A DNA stretch of 42,289 bases from Granulicella sp. S190 (GCF_009766095.1 NZ_LMUD01000012.1:33437-75725), one strand, 5' to 3'; counted from the stretch's first letter, positions 25,304 through 34,156 are shown. Program-made: numbers and translations. Notes: generated by a model not told the origin, from the letters alone.

Positions 25304-25514
25304 CCATTTGTGTTTGTACAACCATTGAGGGATATCTGGGGTTATTTGCGGGGGCCTACGTTACATCGTGCGGAACTTCCTTCGGCAGAGCGTGTTTGCA
25401 CGGAGGGTATGGAAGGAATGGCCGCTGAGAGGTTTGGCTATTCAACAACTTGAGTGCAGCGGGCTGGTGTCATAAAGGCAAGACCGGCGCCGTGGGCCAA
25501 TAAAGGATGGATGT

Positions 25515-26468
25515 ATGAAACTGACAAATTTAGTCCGCAAGTTTGTAGTGGGTGCGGCTCTCGCCCTTTTGCCGGCGGCGTCGTTTGCCGGAGTGTTTAT
25601 CTCGGTCGGCTTTGCGCCTCCGGTGCTGCCGGTTTATACGCAGCCGCTCTGCCCGGGTGATGGCTATCTTTGGAACCCCGGCTATTGGGCGTATGGCGAT
25701 GAGGGCTACTACTGGGTTCCTGGTGTGTGGGTTCGTCCGCCGCAGGTCGGATTGTTGTGGACGCCGGGATACTGGGGCTGGGGTGGTGGGGCGTATCTGT
25801 TCCACGCTGGGTATTGGGGGCCGCACGTTGGCTTCTACGGCGGCGTGAACTATGGCTTCGGCTACGGCGGCGTTGGTTTTGGCGGCGGACGCTGGGAGGG
25901 TGGCCACTTCGCGTACAACACCGCGGTGGTGAATGTGAACCGGACGGTGATTCGCAATACCTATGTGGATAACACGGTGATCAACCGTACGACGATCAAC
26001 AACCGTACGAGCTTCAACGGCGGTACGGGCGGGATCCAGGCTCGTCCTTCGGCGCAGGAGAATGCGTTCGCGAGAGAGAACCATGTGGCTCCGACGGCAG
26101 AGCAGCAGAGCCATGTGCAGATGGCACATGCCGACCGCAGCAACTTTGCTTCGGTCAACGGCGGACGTCCGCAGAATGCAGCTTTCTCAAGGCCTGGTGT
26201 ACGGGCGGCGAATCAGCAGCAGCGGATTGGCCAGGGAGTGCAGTCGGGCCAGCTGACGGCGCATGAGACGGGCAACCTGGAGAACCGTGAGGCGAGTATT
26301 CACAACCAGGCGGCGACCGATCGTGCGGCCAATGGAGGACGCCTGACTGGACAGGAGCATCAGCAGATCAACCAGCGGCAGAATAATGTCAGCCGGTCGA
26401 TTAACCAGGATAAGCATAATGCGAATACACAGGCTCATCCTCATGCTGAGGCTCACGAACATAAGTAA
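25515..26468 (+). CDS. YXWGXW repeat-containing secreted protein
   Basis: A 317-residue exported protein. Signal peptide FVVGAALALLPAASFAG; AAAGGA seven bases before the ATG. The N-terminal half has repeated aromatic-glycine units, GYLWNPGYWAYGDEGYYWVP, LLWTPGYWGWGG and FHAGYWGPHVGFYGG, the YXWGXW/WXXGXW repeat. An Asn/Thr-rich segment follows (NRTTINNRTSF). The C-terminal half is Gln/Asn/His-rich and looks disordered, ending HPHAEAHEHK. Such proteins occur in the acidobacterial envelope, but no function is established. It is monocistronic and ends in a strong terminator. Confidence 0.9.
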   Translation: MKLTNLVRKFVVGAALALLPAASFAGVFISVGFAPPVLPVYTQPLCPGDGYLWNPGYWAYGDEGYYWVPGVWVRPPQVGLLWTPGYWGWGGGAYLFHAGYWGPHVGFYGGVNYGFGYGGVGFGGGRWEGGHFAYNTAVVNVNRTVIRNTYVDNTVINRTTINNRTSFNGGTGGIQARPSAQENAFARENHVAPTAEQQSHVQMAHADRSNFASVNGGRPQNAAFSRPGVRAANQQQRIGQGVQSGQLTAHETGNLENREASIHNQAATDRAANGGRLTGQEHQQINQRQNNVSRSINQDKHNANTQAHPHAEAHEHK

Positions 26469-26488
26469 GTTGTAAGAACTGATGCGAG

Positions 26489-26521
26489 CGGCCGGCGTAG
26501 ATTTCGCCGGCCGTTTTTTTT
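26489..26521 (+). terminator. Rho-independent terminator
   Basis: CGGCCGGCG (26489-26497) pairs perfectly with CGCCGGCCG (26505-26513), followed by eight T. It ends the YXWGXW transcript. Confidence 0.95.
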
Positions 26522-26552
26522 GCCTGGAATGCTTGCGCCTAGAATTCATAGT

Positions 26553-27290
26553 ATGGGTAGTGAAGTTCTGGATCGAGTGGTGGTGGTGCTGGTGCGTGCG
26601 CGCAATCCGAATAATATCGGCGCGGTGGCGCGGGCGATGCATGACTTCGGGTTTCGACATCTTCGGATTGTGAACGAGTATGCGGTGCCGTTTGAGACGG
26701 CGCGGTCGGCGGTGGATGCTTCGGAGGTAGTGGCTGGGGCGAAGGTGTGCGCGAGTGTCGCGGAGGCGGTGGCGGATTGCACGTTGGTGGTGGGGACGAC
26801 GGCGGTGGGTGAGCGGGCGTTGCAGCATCCGCTGTATGTGCTGGCGGATGGGGCGGAGAGGATTGGCGCGGAGCTGGCCGGGGAGGGACGGGTTGCGTTG
26901 CTATTTGGTTCGGAGAAGACGGGGCTGAGCAATGAGGAGTTGAGCCACTGCAAGTGGCTGCTGACTATTCCGATGCGGGTGCAGGAGGAGATTCGGCATC
27001 CTTCGATGAATCTTGGGCAGGCGGTGGCGGTTTGTTTGTATGAGTTGGTGCGGGGGGCGGGTTCGGTTGCTGCGGGTGCTTCGAGTGTTGCGGCGGGTGC
27101 GGGAGAGGTGGAGCGGCTGACGGGTTTGTTGACGGAGGTGCTGGAGGCGACCGGCTATACGAAGCGGCATCCTGCGAACTGCGAGGAGGGGCAGATTCGG
27201 CGGCTGGTGGTGAGGATGGGGGTGTCGGTGGCGGATGCGCCGGTTTGGATGGGGGTTTTGCGGCAGGTGTTGTGGAAGGTGCGTGGGTGA
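26553..27290 (+). CDS. trmJ: tRNA/rRNA methyltransferase of the TrmJ/SpoU (SPOUT) class
   Basis: TrmJ 2'-O-methylates the ribose at position 32 of several tRNAs. The 245-residue product contains the three SPOUT motifs: VLVRARNPNNIGAVARAMHD (motif 1), VALLFGSEKTGLSNEEL (motif 2) and IPMRVQEEIRHPSMNLGQAV (motif 3, forming the trefoil knot). An extra C-terminal extension with YTKRHPANCEEGQIRRLV matches TrmJ rather than the shorter SpoU proteins. The ATG at 26553 fits the family start. It stands alone between a terminator and the VWA gene. A related rRNA enzyme cannot be excluded. Confidence 0.85.
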   Translation: MGSEVLDRVVVVLVRARNPNNIGAVARAMHDFGFRHLRIVNEYAVPFETARSAVDASEVVAGAKVCASVAEAVADCTLVVGTTAVGERALQHPLYVLADGAERIGAELAGEGRVALLFGSEKTGLSNEELSHCKWLLTIPMRVQEEIRHPSMNLGQAVAVCLYELVRGAGSVAAGASSVAAGAGEVERLTGLLTEVLEATGYTKRHPANCEEGQIRRLVVRMGVSVADAPVWMGVLRQVLWKVRG

Positions 27291-27382
27291 CAGAGATGTT
27301 CTAAACGAGTGACTGATACTTCAATGGCTAGCAGGTTGAAAGACTGCGAAGGTGTGCCGAAGGTGGCATACTGGTTGGCACT

Positions 27383-28453
27383 ATGGGGAGGCGTCTGGTA
27401 CCTTCGCAGAGCTTTGGGTCTGGCTGGCTATGGCTAGGTTTACTGGGTATGGGCTGCGGGTGGGCGCAGCAGACTTCACCCGCGAACGACACATCGATAA
27501 CGACGCTGCATGTGTATACGAACCTGGCGCAGGTTCCAACGCTGGTGTTGACGAAGAGGCACGAGGAGATGACGCCAGTGCCGCCTGCACAATTTCGGCT
27601 GAGCATCGACTCGGGACCGGCAGTTCCACCGACGCATGTGCGGGTAGAGGGTGACGACCCGATCTCGATGGCGATCCTGATCGACACGATGGTTCCGAAG
27701 AGCGAGTTGCTGCCTCAAGTGCAAGAAGCGGTGAGGGGATTGGCGCGTGGGTCCCTGGGCCCGCAAGACCGGGTATCGATCTATGCGATGGGCTGCGATC
27801 TGACCCTTGCAGCCGACCAGATTACGCCAGATGCGAAGTCTCTGGAGAATGCGATGAACACTGCGATGGCGACGTGGGCGATCCGACAGAGGAAGGCTTC
27901 ACGCATTACGGTTTCAAATGCACATACCAGGGCTTGCAAGCCCCTTTGGGATGCGCTGTCGTATGTGACCGAGAAACTCCATCAACAGCCGGGGCGGAGA
28001 GTGCTCGTCACAATCTCTGATGGGGCAGACTCGGGAAGCAACAAGGCAACGTGGTGGACGGTGCAGGAGCGTGCGCAGATAGAGTCGGTGGCCATCTTCG
28101 GGGTGCTGACGACCGGGAACGCGGACCCAGAGGATCCGTTTGACTCTATTTGTGAACTTACGGGCGGCGTGGAATTGTTTGCGGCCAGACTGACACTGGA
28201 CCAGACTCTCCAAGAGCTGGTAACCATGGTGCGCCACCGATACATCCTGGAGTTTCCGCGAAGCGACGATTTCAAGCCGGGACATCACAGTATCGGCGTG
28301 TCCATTTTGAAGAGTAATGCGTACATCCGAACGACGGGAGTGACCTTTCCGGTTGCGAACCCGAAGGTGCTTGCCGACCCGACCACACTGCACCCGGAGG
28401 TAGTGGCTCCAGAGCCGGGCTCGCGGAGGGTATTGTCGCCACCTCCGAACTAA
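27383..28453 (+). CDS. VWFA-related secreted protein (acidobacterial type)
   Basis: A 356-residue protein with an N-terminal signal-like helix (GWLWLGLLGMGCGWAQQ). A strand-rich domain then holds the VWA fold. ISMAILIDTMVPKSELLPQV sits where the metal-binding DxSxS motif belongs, then LGPQDRVSIYAMG, RRVLVTISDGADSG and RHRYILEFP. This layout matches the VWFA-related domain found in many acidobacterial proteins. The metal site seems lost because the two serines after Asp are Met and Pro. The C-terminus is Pro-rich. Function unknown. Its ribosome site is weak. Confidence 0.85.
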   Translation: MGRRLVPSQSFGSGWLWLGLLGMGCGWAQQTSPANDTSITTLHVYTNLAQVPTLVLTKRHEEMTPVPPAQFRLSIDSGPAVPPTHVRVEGDDPISMAILIDTMVPKSELLPQVQEAVRGLARGSLGPQDRVSIYAMGCDLTLAADQITPDAKSLENAMNTAMATWAIRQRKASRITVSNAHTRACKPLWDALSYVTEKLHQQPGRRVLVTISDGADSGSNKATWWTVQERAQIESVAIFGVLTTGNADPEDPFDSICELTGGVELFAARLTLDQTLQELVTMVRHRYILEFPRSDDFKPGHHSIGVSILKSNAYIRTTGVTFPVANPKVLADPTTLHPEVVAPEPGSRRVLSPPPN

Positions 28454-28501
28454 GTGGCAGGCATGGAACAACCGGGCACCGTTGTCAGCATCGGCTTGTC
28501 G

Positions 28502-28527
28502 GAAGATCCCTGCGGGATGACAACAAA
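28502..28527 (+). repeat. REP-like element, GATCCCTGCGGGATGACAAC
   Basis: A single copy of the family at 6127, 10128 and 31948-32140, in the 196-bp gap between the VWA and S9 genes. The AGACAGACAAC tail is shared with the copies near 32020. Confidence 0.7.
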
Positions 28528-28649
28528 AGACAGACAACAGCAAGCGGCTGACGGAAAGTTGGGATTTCATATATCACCCTAGCGCGTTGGAACTGTAGAC
28601 TAAGCGTCATTCGTACACTTTAGCGGTGGATGGTTCGGAGGGTTTGAGC

Positions 28650-31058
28650 ATGTTGAAGAGGTATTTGTCGGTTGTGGCTGCCGGGGTGGTTGCGGGTTGT
28701 TTTGCTGTTAGCGGAGTGGCGCAGGGGCGGCAGCTTACGAACGAGGACTATGCGCGGGCGGAGAAGTTTATGGGGTACAACGTCAACTCGCTGGTGTATC
28801 ACGGCGTGGCGCGGGTGACGTGGATGGCTGATGGACGGTTCTGGTATCGAGACTTTGGGCCCGACGGGTTGACGCTGATGGTGGTCGATCCTGCGAAGGG
28901 GACGAAGGCACCGGCGTTCGATCATGTGAAGCTGGCCAATGCGTTGACGGCGGCGGTGAAGGGGGCGGTGAAGGTCTCGCCGCAACATATGACGACGTTG
29001 ACGGAGATGACGTTCTCTGACGGGGACAAGACCGTGGTGGTGGGGAATGGGTCACGGAAGTTTCGTTGTGATTTGAGCGGGGCCGGGGTTTGCACGGAGC
29101 TGGTTGCGGCGGGTGCGAAGGCGACGAGTGGGGAGGCCGCGAGCGCTGCTGCGCATGGAGATCTGTCGCCGGATAAGACGAAGGCTGCTTTTATTCGCGA
29201 CTGGAATCTTTGGGTGCGTGATGTGGCGACGGGTAAAGAGACGCAGCTGACGACGGATGGCGTGAAGGACTTTGGGTACGCGACCGATAATGCCGGGTGG
29301 CAGACGAGCGATAACGCGATTCTGGTGTGGTCGCCGGATGGAAAGAAGATTGCGACGTTTCAGCAAGACCAGCGGAAGACGGGCGAGATGTACATGGTTC
29401 CGGTTACGAACGGGCATCCGGAGCTGAAGGCGTGGAAGTATCCGCTGGTGGGGGATAAGGATGTGACGATGATCGAGCGGGTGATCATCGATGTAGAGAA
29501 GGCAAAGGTGGTGCGGCTGAAGATGGCGCCGGATCAGCACCGGTCGACGCTGTGCGATGACGTGAGCTGCCGCGGCGGCAGCGGGTGGGACGATGTGCAG
29601 TGGAGCGCGGATGGGAAGACGCTGGCGTTTGTTTCGACGTCGCGGGATCACAAGCAGGAGTGGATGCGGATTGCCGATGCTTCGTCGGGCGATGTGCTGG
29701 ATGTGATGGGCGAGAAGGCGGCAAAGTTTTTTGAGAGCGGCAACGGCAAGGTGAACTGGAAGTATCTTTCGAAGACGAACGAGTTGTTGTGGTTCAGCGA
29801 GCGGGACGGCTGGGGACAGATGTATCTGTACGACGCTGAGAACGGAAATCTGAAGCAGAAGATTACGCATGGCGAGGGAAATGTAACGCAGGTGCTGCAT
29901 GTAGATGAGGCGGCGCGGAAGATTTACTTTTTGGGCGTGGGGAAGGAGGCGGGGCGCGATCCTTATTTTTCGCACTTCTACAGCATTGGGTTTAACGGGA
30001 AGGATATGAAGTTATTGACGCCGGAGAATGCGGATCATGCGGTGACGGTGTCGCAGGATGGGAGGTACTTTGTCGATGTGTATTCGACTGCGACAGAGCC
30101 GCAGACGACGGTGGTGAGGGATGACAGCGGCAGGGTGGTGGTGGAGGTGGCGAAGCAGGATATTACGAAGCTGGTTGCCTCCGGGTGGGTGCCTCCGGTG
30201 CCGATTACGGTGAAGGCGCGGGATGGGAAGACGGACTTGTACGGTTACATGTTCAAGCCGACGAACTTCGATGCGTCGAAGAAGTATCCGATTGTGAATA
30301 GTGTTTATCCGGGGCCGCAGACGGGGTCATGCGGCGGGCGCGGGTTCGCGGCGGCGCATCGGGATTGGCAGTCGCTGGCGGAGCTGGGATTTGTGGTGGT
30401 GTGTATTGACGGGATGGGGACGCCGTGGAGGTCGAAGGCGTTTCACGAGTTTTATTTCGGCAATCTTGGCGACAATACGATTCCGGACCAGGTGGCGGGG
30501 ATGAAGGAGCTGGCGGCGATGTATCCGTGGATCGATATTGACAGGGTGGGGATGTATGGCCACTCGGGTGGCGGAAATGCCACGGCCGCGGCGATGTTTC
30601 ATTTTCCGGATTTCTTCAAGGTGGGGATTGCGGAGAGTGGGAATCACGACCAGAGGGACTATGAGGATGATTGGGCGGAGAAGTGGAACGGACTGCTGAC
30701 GACGAATGCGGATGGGACGACGAACTATGACAGCCAGGCGAACCAGTATGTGGCGAAGAATCTGAAGGGCAAGCTGCTGCTGGCACATGGGTCGATGGAT
30801 AACAATGTGCCGATGAATAACACACTGCTGGTGGTGGATGCGCTGATCAAGGCGAATAAGGATTTCGATCTGTTGATTGTTCCGAACGTGGCTCATGGGT
30901 ATGCGGAGGCTTCGCAGTACATGACGCGGCGGCGGTGGGATTATTTTGTGAAGAACCTGGCGGGAGATGTGCCGCCGCATGAGTATGAGATGAAGTCTTA
31001 TACGGCGGTGACTGCGGCGATGCGGTCGGGGCCTGGGGATTTTGATCAGCAGCGATAA
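28650..31058 (+). CDS. Dipeptidyl peptidase IV-like S9 serine peptidase
   Basis: S9B peptidases remove N-terminal dipeptides, often X-Pro, and act outside the cytoplasm. The 802-residue product begins with a signal peptide (MLKRYLSVVAAGVVAGCFAV). VAGC also fits a lipobox, so it may be a lipoprotein. An N-terminal beta-propeller (residues about 60-520) contains WSPDGKKIATFQQDQRKTGE. The C-terminal alpha/beta hydrolase has the triad Ser in GMYGHSGGGN (about 638), Asp in HGSMDNNVP (about 716) and His in NVAHGYAEA (about 748). GGAGGG seven bases before the ATG fixes the start. With the M28 peptidase it suggests peptide scavenging. Confidence 0.92.
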   Translation: MLKRYLSVVAAGVVAGCFAVSGVAQGRQLTNEDYARAEKFMGYNVNSLVYHGVARVTWMADGRFWYRDFGPDGLTLMVVDPAKGTKAPAFDHVKLANALTAAVKGAVKVSPQHMTTLTEMTFSDGDKTVVVGNGSRKFRCDLSGAGVCTELVAAGAKATSGEAASAAAHGDLSPDKTKAAFIRDWNLWVRDVATGKETQLTTDGVKDFGYATDNAGWQTSDNAILVWSPDGKKIATFQQDQRKTGEMYMVPVTNGHPELKAWKYPLVGDKDVTMIERVIIDVEKAKVVRLKMAPDQHRSTLCDDVSCRGGSGWDDVQWSADGKTLAFVSTSRDHKQEWMRIADASSGDVLDVMGEKAAKFFESGNGKVNWKYLSKTNELLWFSERDGWGQMYLYDAENGNLKQKITHGEGNVTQVLHVDEAARKIYFLGVGKEAGRDPYFSHFYSIGFNGKDMKLLTPENADHAVTVSQDGRYFVDVYSTATEPQTTVVRDDSGRVVVEVAKQDITKLVASGWVPPVPITVKARDGKTDLYGYMFKPTNFDASKKYPIVNSVYPGPQTGSCGGRGFAAAHRDWQSLAELGFVVVCIDGMGTPWRSKAFHEFYFGNLGDNTIPDQVAGMKELAAMYPWIDIDRVGMYGHSGGGNATAAAMFHFPDFFKVGIAESGNHDQRDYEDDWAEKWNGLLTTNADGTTNYDSQANQYVAKNLKGKLLLAHGSMDNNVPMNNTLLVVDALIKANKDFDLLIVPNVAHGYAEASQYMTRRRWDYFVKNLAGDVPPHEYEMKSYTAVTAAMRSGPGDFDQQR

Positions 31059-31061
31059 AGA

Positions 31062-31102
31062 CTAAAAGTGCCCGCTGCGCACGGGGCGGTCACTTCGTGA
31101 CT
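31062..31102. repeat. GAA-loop hairpin repeat, copy 2
   Basis: Read on the minus strand: GTCAC-GAA-GTGAC, then GCCCCGTGCGCAGCGGGC and CACTTTTAGTC. Same arrangement as at 7436-7470 and 37096-37170. It lies between the convergent S9 peptidase and lipoprotein genes. Confidence 0.65.
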
Positions 31103-31127
31103 TGTATACTGGCTTCGCTTTGGGCCT

Positions 31128-31164
31128 CCCGTTGGTCGGCGGAAGATTCTTTGCGACCAACGGG
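31128..31164. repeat. 11-bp perfect inverted repeat
   Basis: CCCGTTGGTCG (31128-31138) is complementary to 31154-31164 with a 15-base loop. It follows the GAA-loop repeat in the same convergent gap and may add to termination; there is no adjacent T-run. Confidence 0.5.
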
Positions 31165-31197
31165 ATCGCCAACTGCGCATGGCGGCTTTAGATTTGC

Positions 31198-31842
31198 TTA
31201 TTCGACGATCTTGCCGTCGTTGCTGGAGGTGCTGGTGGATTTGGCCGAGGTGACCTGCCAGCCGTTGCTGGTGTTGGTGAGGGTGGCCTGCGCGTTTTGC
31301 GGGGCAGCCAGATCTGTCTGGAGTTGCGGGTAAGCTGTCTGGGTTTCGGCTGCGGTGGCCCATGCGGCTGCGTCGGAGATGATGTAGTGGTAGTTGATCT
31401 GGGTGGTGGCGCCCACGGCGTCTGTGGTGGGGGTAGAGCTGTCGATGCTGGAGACCTTGCGATGGCCGTAGCAGAAGTTGCCGTAGCCCGGCTGTGTGGT
31501 GTCGGCGGTCCAGGCGGTGCGGCCCTTGTCGGAGAGGTCGTAGTTGTTGACCTGCTTGCTGGCGATGATGAGGACCTTCTTTTCGCCGGTGGTGCGGACG
31601 AGGAGACCCTGGTCGACGAGGGCGTCGTAGTTGGAGGTCTTGCTGTTGTCGGAGGTGTTGGCCTGGACGGGGAATTTGACGGGGTCGGACCAGAGGCAGG
31701 CGGGATGAGCGCTGTAGTAGGTGTTGATGGCGCTGGTGAAGTTGAGGGTGTTGTCGGCTTTTTTGTTGCAGCCGGTCGCGAGTGCGATGGCGGCGCTGCA
31801 GAGGGCGGCTGTGCGGAGGGTGGTGCGGATGGAAGGCTTCAT
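31198..31842 (-). CDS. Lipoprotein of unknown function
   Basis: A 214-residue product. The N-terminus is a lipoprotein signal (AALCSAAIALATGC), with the lipidated Cys at residue 25 followed by NKKAD. The mature part contains TSAINTYYSAHPACLWSDPV and YDALVDQGLLVRTTGEKKVL, which resembles a small winged-helix-like or DUF region (question marks remain). Two further cysteines could form a disulfide. AGGAG six bases before the ATG fixes the start. No pathway can be inferred from the neighbours. Confidence 0.8.
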   Translation of the reverse strand: MKPSIRTTLRTAALCSAAIALATGCNKKADNTLNFTSAINTYYSAHPACLWSDPVKFPVQANTSDNSKTSNYDALVDQGLLVRTTGEKKVLIIASKQVNNYDLSDKGRTAWTADTTQPGYGNFCYGHRKVSSIDSSTPTTDAVGATTQINYHYIISDAAAWATAAETQTAYPQLQTDLAAPQNAQATLTNTSNGWQVTSAKSTSTSSNDGKIVE

Positions 31843-31947
31843 TTAGATCTCCTGTTCAGTTGGTGGGATGCAGGACAGGGGTTTGGTGTCTCATGGGGGA
31901 AAGGTTGCCTGGAGGGTGGGATTTTGGGGTGGAAAGTGTAGAAGAAG

Positions 31948-32190
31948 CAGATGCCGTTTGGGGATGACAACAAGAACGGCAAGTGCAAGTACAACAGCAG
32001 ATCCCTACGGGATGACAACCAAAAAGACAGACAACGGCAACGGCAAATGCAATGCAACGGCAAATGCAGATCCCCTTCGGGGATGACAACAAGAACGGTA
32101 AGTACAAGGACAACCGCAGATCCCTACGGGATGACAACCAAAAGGACAGACAAGGGCAACGGCAACCGCAAATGCAACGGCAACGGCAAA
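31948..32190 (+). repeat. Tandem cluster of four REP-like elements
   Basis: Elements start at 31948 (degenerate, GATGCCGTTTGGGGATG), 31997, 32066 and 32116. The two forms alternate, TTCG-type then TACG-type, with spacings of 49, 69 and 50 bases. The whole is a direct duplication with a period of 118-119 bp (31948-32065 and 32066 to about 32185). The linkers are runs of ACAAC and GGCAA. It fills most of the 408-bp gap between the lipoprotein start and the 3' end of the response regulator gene; no gene is seen there. Confidence 0.85.
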
Positions 32191-32250
32191 GACTTCGGTA
32201 CGGCTAAAGGGGTTGCAACGGCTAAGGCATGGCCACGAGTCAGGGAGCTG

Positions 32251-32865
32251 TTAGAGCCAGCCCTTGGTGCGGGCTATGCGGGCGGCGTCGGTGCGGTTGG
32301 AGGCGCCAAGCTTGGCGATGGCCTCGGAGAGGTAGTTGCGGACGGTGCCCTCGGAGAGGTGGAGCTCGGTGGCGATCTCGGTGCTGCTGCGGCCGTCGCC
32401 AGCGCGTTGAAGGATCTGGCGCTCGCGGTCGGTGAGGGGGTCGAGCTCTGCGTTCCAGGCTTCGGCGGCGAGGGCGGGGTCTACGACGCGCATGCCGCGA
32501 TGCACGCGGCGGACGGCGTCGGCAAGCTCTTTGGCGGGGCGGTCTTTGAGGAGATAGCCGCGGGCTCCGGCGTCGAGCGCGCGGCGGAGGTAGCCCGGGC
32601 GGGCGAAGGTGGTGAGGATGATGGTGCGGACGTTAGGGTGGCTGGTGCGGAGGTTGGCCGCGAGTTCGAGGCCTGTCATGTAAGGCATCTCGATGTCGGT
32701 GACGAGGACATCGGGCTTGAGGCGGCCTACCGCGTCGACTGCGTCGCGACCGTTGGCGGTGGTGGCGACGACGGCGATGTCGGACTCGAGCTCGAGGAGG
32801 GCTGAGAGCGCGCCGAGGACCATGGCCTGATCTTCGGCGAGGATGACTTTGATCGGTGTGGTCAT
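32251..32865 (-). CDS. LuxR/NarL-family response regulator (DesR-like)
   Basis: A 204-residue transcription factor. The receiver domain has the acidic pair (AEDQ), the phosphorylated Asp57 in VLVTDIEMPYMTG, the Thr in IILTTFARPG and Lys in GYLLKDRP. The C-terminal LuxR-type helix-turn-helix is LTDRERQILQRAG then TEIATELHLSEGTVRNYLSE. It is the last gene of an operon with an ABC exporter and a DesK-like kinase. It should be phosphorylated by that kinase and probably controls the exporter. Its ATG overlaps the stop of a 49-codon ORF (ATGA). Confidence 0.93.
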   Translation of the reverse strand: MTTPIKVILAEDQAMVLGALSALLELESDIAVVATTANGRDAVDAVGRLKPDVLVTDIEMPYMTGLELAANLRTSHPNVRTIILTTFARPGYLRRALDAGARGYLLKDRPAKELADAVRRVHRGMRVVDPALAAEAWNAELDPLTDRERQILQRAGDGRSSTEIATELHLSEGTVRNYLSEAIAKLGASNRTDAARIARTKGWL

Positions 32866-33011
32866 AGAGTGGCGCTTTGAAGGCCGATGAGTCGACCGCG
32901 GATATTCGCGGAGGTACGCGGATAAAAGCTGAAAGGCAATTTAAGGACAGACAATTGCTTTAAGGCAGGCAGCTGCGCTTTGACGTGCGGGGTGGTGCGG
33001 GTCGTCTTCAT
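32862..33011 (-). CDS. Possible 49-residue coupling ORF between kinase and regulator
   Basis: The ATG overlaps the stop of the kinase gene (ATGA) and the TGA overlaps the start of the regulator gene (ATGA). The product begins MKTTRTTPHVKAQLPALKQL and ends with a basic segment, YPRTSANIRGRLIG. No family is recognised. The same hexamer TCATAG lies at both ends (32862-32867 and 33008-33013), like a target-site duplication, and the interior has the palindrome CCGCGGATATTCGCGG. It may be an inserted repeat that keeps translational coupling rather than a functional protein. Confidence 0.35.
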   Translation of the reverse strand: MKTTRTTPHVKAQLPALKQLSVLKLPFSFYPRTSANIRGRLIGLQSATL

Positions 33012-34156
33012 AGGGCTGCTAGCGGTGCTTTGTCGAGTTGCGGCGTGGGCTGCGACGGCGTGTGGGGGAGTTCGATGAGGATGGTGACTCCTGGGCTGGT
33101 GGTGATGGAGAGTCGTCCCCCGAGGGATTGGACGCGCTCGCGCATGCCGCGGAGGCCGTTGCCTTCTCTGACTTTGGGCTGGGCCCCGTCGTCGGTGATG
33201 AGGAGAGAGTGATAGCCGTCTTCGGAGCGTGAGAAGCGGATGCGGCATTGCGTGGCCATGGCGTGGCGAACGATGTTGGTGACGGCTTCGCGGAGGGTGA
33301 GGCAGAGCACGGTCTCCTCGGATGCGCTGAGTTGAGGGACGGGAGATTCGCAGGAGAGGGCGACACCTGCGGATTGCAGGGTTTTTTGTGCCTTCTCCAA
33401 CTCTAAGCTGAGGCCCTGGGAGCGATAGCCGCCGATGGCCTCACGAACTTCGCTGAGTGCGGTGCGGGCGGTTCTTTCTACGTCGGCCATCTCGTGAGCT
33501 GCGCGGTGCGGGTCGGTTTCGATGAGGCGGCCTGCGAGTTCTGCTTTGAGGACGATGACGGAGAGGGTGTGGCCGAGAACGTCGTGGAGGTCTCGGGCGA
33601 TGCGTTCGCGTTCGGCGACGGCGGCGAGAGCGACGTTCTCTTCCTGGGCGAGGCGTAGTTTGCAGTCGGCGCGTTTCTGCTCGGCGAAGAAGATGTTGCC
33701 GCCACCGATGATGAGGAGGAGGAAGATGCCGATGATGGCGTTCGGCCAGCCGATTTGAAAGTGGCCGGGTGCGCGGAAGATATAGGCTTCGCCGAGAATG
33801 GCGAGGGCCTCAACGAAGAAGAGAGCGAGAACGCGGCGCTTCGATTCAATGCTGAAGGGAAGAAAACCGGCGACGTAGATGAAGAAGGTTATGCCACCGG
33901 AGTTCCATGGGAAGGTCGCAAGGCCGAGGAGGAAAGTTGCGCCGATCATCCAGAAGCGCAGGGGGCGTCCTTCGTCGGTGGCTCGGACATAGCCGAAGAA
34001 GAGAGCGAGGAAGGTGATGAAGACTGTGATGGTGGCGAGCCAGATGTGCCGGTTCGGCTCCAGGACGGGGTCGATGAAGAGGAAGCCGGTGTAGGCGAGC
34101 CAGATCCAGGGCCACTTGTTTTGGCGTGCGCTCGAGATGTTGTCGTTGCCGGTCAT
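33008..34156 (-). CDS. Sensor histidine kinase (DesK-like, HisKA_3)
   Basis: A 382-residue membrane kinase. Five or six hydrophobic helices come first (residues about 15-165), with little periplasmic sequence, as in intramembrane-sensing kinases. A coiled coil leads to the dimerisation box ERERIARDLHDVLGHTLSVI, whose His (about residue 190) is the phosphorylation site. The ATPase domain follows, with LREAVTNIVRHAMATQC (N box) and GNGLRGMRERVQSLGG (G box). It lies between the ABC permease and the regulator on the same strand. In that layout (ATPase, permease, kinase, regulator, like yvfRSTU of Bacillus) the kinase probably senses the exporter or its substrate. Confidence 0.92.
   Translation of the reverse strand: MTGNDNISSARQNKWPWIWLAYTGFLFIDPVLEPNRHIWLATITVFITFLALFFGYVRATDEGRPLRFWMIGATFLLGLATFPWNSGGITFFIYVAGFLPFSIESKRRVLALFFVEALAILGEAYIFRAPGHFQIGWPNAIIGIFLLLIIGGGNIFFAEQKRADCKLRLAQEENVALAAVAERERIARDLHDVLGHTLSVIVLKAELAGRLIETDPHRAAHEMADVERTARTALSEVREAIGGYRSQGLSLELEKAQKTLQSAGVALSCESPVPQLSASEETVLCLTLREAVTNIVRHAMATQCRIRFSRSEDGYHSLLITDDGAQPKVREGNGLRGMRERVQSLGGRLSITTSPGVTILIELPHTPSQPTPQLDKAPLAAL

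Noticed and set aside
31948..32190. Possible coding region rich in Asn, Lys and Gly
   Set aside because: The frame arises from tandem REP-like repeats; there is no ribosome site and the translation is low complexity.
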